Part shown: piece by piece, positions 33,440-35,187 of the stretch
Layout of the letters: the number at the start of each line of letters is the position of its first letter
Numbering within the stretch: position 1 is the first letter of the stretch
Assembly: GCA_001632425.1 (NCBI GenBank)
Contig: KV425690.1
Location: 1,118 to 36,304, forward strand
DNA length: 35,187 nucleotides
Source of the DNA: Neolentinus lepideus HHB14362 ss-1
Lineage: Eukaryota; Basidiomycota; Agaricomycetes; Gloeophyllales; Gloeophyllaceae
Direction: 5' to 3'
Notes under the pieces: model-generated
Database searches by the model: none
Told to the model about the DNA's origin: nothing
The model's input: only the letters and a program-made list of their open reading frames with translations
Program-made: the position numbers and the translations under genes

Positions 33440-34930
33440 TAAATCTTGGACGGGGATCCGTGGTCCTCAATGTGGGTGTAGTCCTTTGTCAAGATCGACG
33501 GGAGACTGCACTTACAACTCTGCCCTATGTGGAGCTTTGTCGTGAGGCTTTGCTCCCGCGTGGCTGTGTACCATTCGACTTTCTTTGCTCAGTCGCTTCT
33601 CTGCTACGAATTTCCTGTTTCTGCATCCAACTTGAGTTTTGCCTCGCTTTATCTAGCACGGCATAGGTCTTAGGATTCATGCGGTCCCAAGGTCCCAGCG
33701 CAACCGGACCGTGTCCAAATCATGTCGGAGTTGTACCAATGCCCGATGTGCAGCGGGCATTTGCACTGTACTGCTTTATTCAGGCGAAGACACGACCTGG
33801 TGTGTGAAGCTTGAGTGGTGCAATTCTGGCATTCGGTCCGAACCTAGTGCTCTGCGCGATCCGGGACACTATGCGATGTTGGCGTTCCCTCCCATTGCTC
33901 TACTGGATCTCCAATGCATCAAGCCAAGCGTTCTCGAGACCGTCCAGTGACGGACCCAATCTCAATATTGCTCTTCTAGGTGTCTAGTCTCCTACCAAGA
34001 TCGGCAGGGGACTGCACCTACAACTCTGGAGCCCTTTCATGCGACCACCATTCGACTTGATTTGCTCAGTCGCTCCGAATTCCCTGTTTCCGCATCCAGC
34101 TTTATCCAGCACGGCGTAGGATCCATGCAGTTTCAAGGTCCTCGTGCAACCGGACTCACCTGTGTAACGTGGAGTTGTATCAATGCCCGACGTGCGGTGG
34201 AGATGTTGTTCAATATCTGTACTGTACTGCTTCATGCTAAGACGACCGTCTCTATGGTCTGGTATGTGCTTGAATCCTATTCGTACACTGCACAATTCTT
34301 ATTGCTCTACTGCATCAAGCCAAGATCGATCCATGGTGTCGGACCCACTTCACTTGATCAGCACCTTCCACCGCTTTCATCCTTGCGAACATCCCCCCTC
34401 TGATGATTGCTAAATTTCTCGGGCTAGCTGGTAGCGTACACCTCTATTTCTGGTATCTTGGGTGGCGTCTACTCACTTAACTTGCCATTCGATCCTACAC
34501 CGCTCAATAACACACAGCTCTCCCCTTCATGACCTTCGGGAACTATTGGGATGTGTAGAGTCATTCAGACGTCCCTTTATTTTCTCTTAGTTCCCGAGAC
34601 TCAGCCTCCGACCACGGCCGTGGCTAATTTCTGACCGTAGTCTTGAGGAGTAGACACTACATCTTCACGCAATGTCCGTTAGCGTCGTCGCCGAGCCGAC
34701 GACATAGACTATCATTGTTCCTCGCTAGGGAACACTTCTGTCCGTGGCAGCCGATCAGCATGGTTGACCTATCGAGCCGGGGCGCACGTTACATGTATGA
34801 GTATCAGAACTGCTGCCACTCATGTAAGTGTCTCGAACGCCGGGTGGTTATGTCGCGGATTTGTTCCGTCGATTTCGGTTCGTGCAGCAGAGATGGTGAA
34901 GGCACCGGGACTCTGAGTGTTCTTGAGACG
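33440..34930 (+). pseudogene. Decayed gene, unidentified family, copy III
   Basis: This is inverted relative to copies I and II. Matches include HRFHPCEHPPSDDC (34350-34400), where copy I has HRFGPCEHPPSDDC in an overlapping frame, GCGTACACCTCTATTTCTGG, and the block AGACACTACATCTTCACGCA near 34650. Two internal units start at CAATGCCCGA (about 33738 and 34181). Stops break every frame. The right end joins an F-box fragment of opposite orientation at about 34911. Confidence 0.5.
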
Positions 34931-35011
34931 CTCCTCAGAAAGCAAGCCGTCCTACCCCCGTCTTAGGATGCTGCCATCGAGCAGATGTGCTGCAGTACTT
35001 CTTGTTGGATG
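34911..35011 (-). pseudogene. F-box first-exon fragment, related to paralogue C
   Basis: The minus strand reads CCAACAAGAAGT then GCAGCACATCTGCTCGATGG, closely matching codons for PTELLQHICSIAAS and onward through the first about 100 bases of paralogue C. One extra base near the start shifts the frame, and a TAG follows. Homology ends before the start codon. The remaining bases to the window end (35012-35187) show no feature. Confidence 0.6.
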
Positions 35012-35187
35012 AACAAACATGCACCGAGCCCCCTTCTTTTCCTATAACAAATATCTTTTATGGACACATCCTATCTCTTTGACAGTTTCCATGTTCTGTC
35101 GTCATACACCCTCATTATCTGACAGTTTCTGACAAGACCCTTTTGATAAGCCAAGATTCAATCTATGTTTGTTAGAGTACTTGTACC

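Overview
The window looks like a piece of a basidiomycete (Agaricomycete-type) nuclear genome. The support is intron-dense housekeeping genes with 47-180 bp GT-AG introns, a Nrg1-type zinc-finger factor of fungal type, GC-rich third codon positions, and a cluster of fungal-style F-box/leucine-rich paralogues. All gene models were spliced by eye; each one closes in frame across its junctions.

Left half (1-18147), ordinary single-copy genes: a 977-aa coiled-coil/proline-rich protein (833-3896, minus); a possible membrane protein (4644-5105, minus); ribosomal protein uL1/RPL10A (5383-6357, plus, six coding exons, the first only 5 nt); about 5.4 kb with no gene I can recognise (6358-11758); a Nrg1-like C2H2 regulator (11759-13725, plus); the PP4 catalytic subunit (14225-15599, plus, eight exons); and, convergent with it, an ARB1/ABCF2-type ribosome-biogenesis ATPase (15933-18147, minus, seven exons).

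Middle (18148-22647), repeat-rich: an orphan exon of the peroxisomal import receptor PEX5 (19553-19702) lies against an element with CCGG-rich terminal inverted repeats (19728-20886) whose interior is a 635-nt run of N. A small relative of that element lies at about 562-702. A short unidentified coding trace lies near 21.6-21.7 kb.

Right half (22648-35187), an accessory cluster of F-box-like genes. Its main feature is an inverted segmental duplication. Arm A (about 22655-24545) and arm B (about 27735-29737) each carry a NAT9-type N-acetyltransferase head-to-head with an F-box-like gene. The two arms have decayed reciprocally: arm A keeps an intact NAT9 and a broken F-box gene, while arm B keeps an intact F-box gene and a NAT9 copy without its start codon. 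Between the arms is a third F-box gene (25158-26166); to the right is a fourth (32335-33309). Around them are three decayed copies of one unidentified gene family (about 26230-27290, 29985-31135, 33440-34930), F-box fragments, and a roughly 1-kb element flanked by AACTTG-rich inverted arrays (31185-32176). The region reads as a birth-and-death cluster reshaped by inversions and non-homologous joins.
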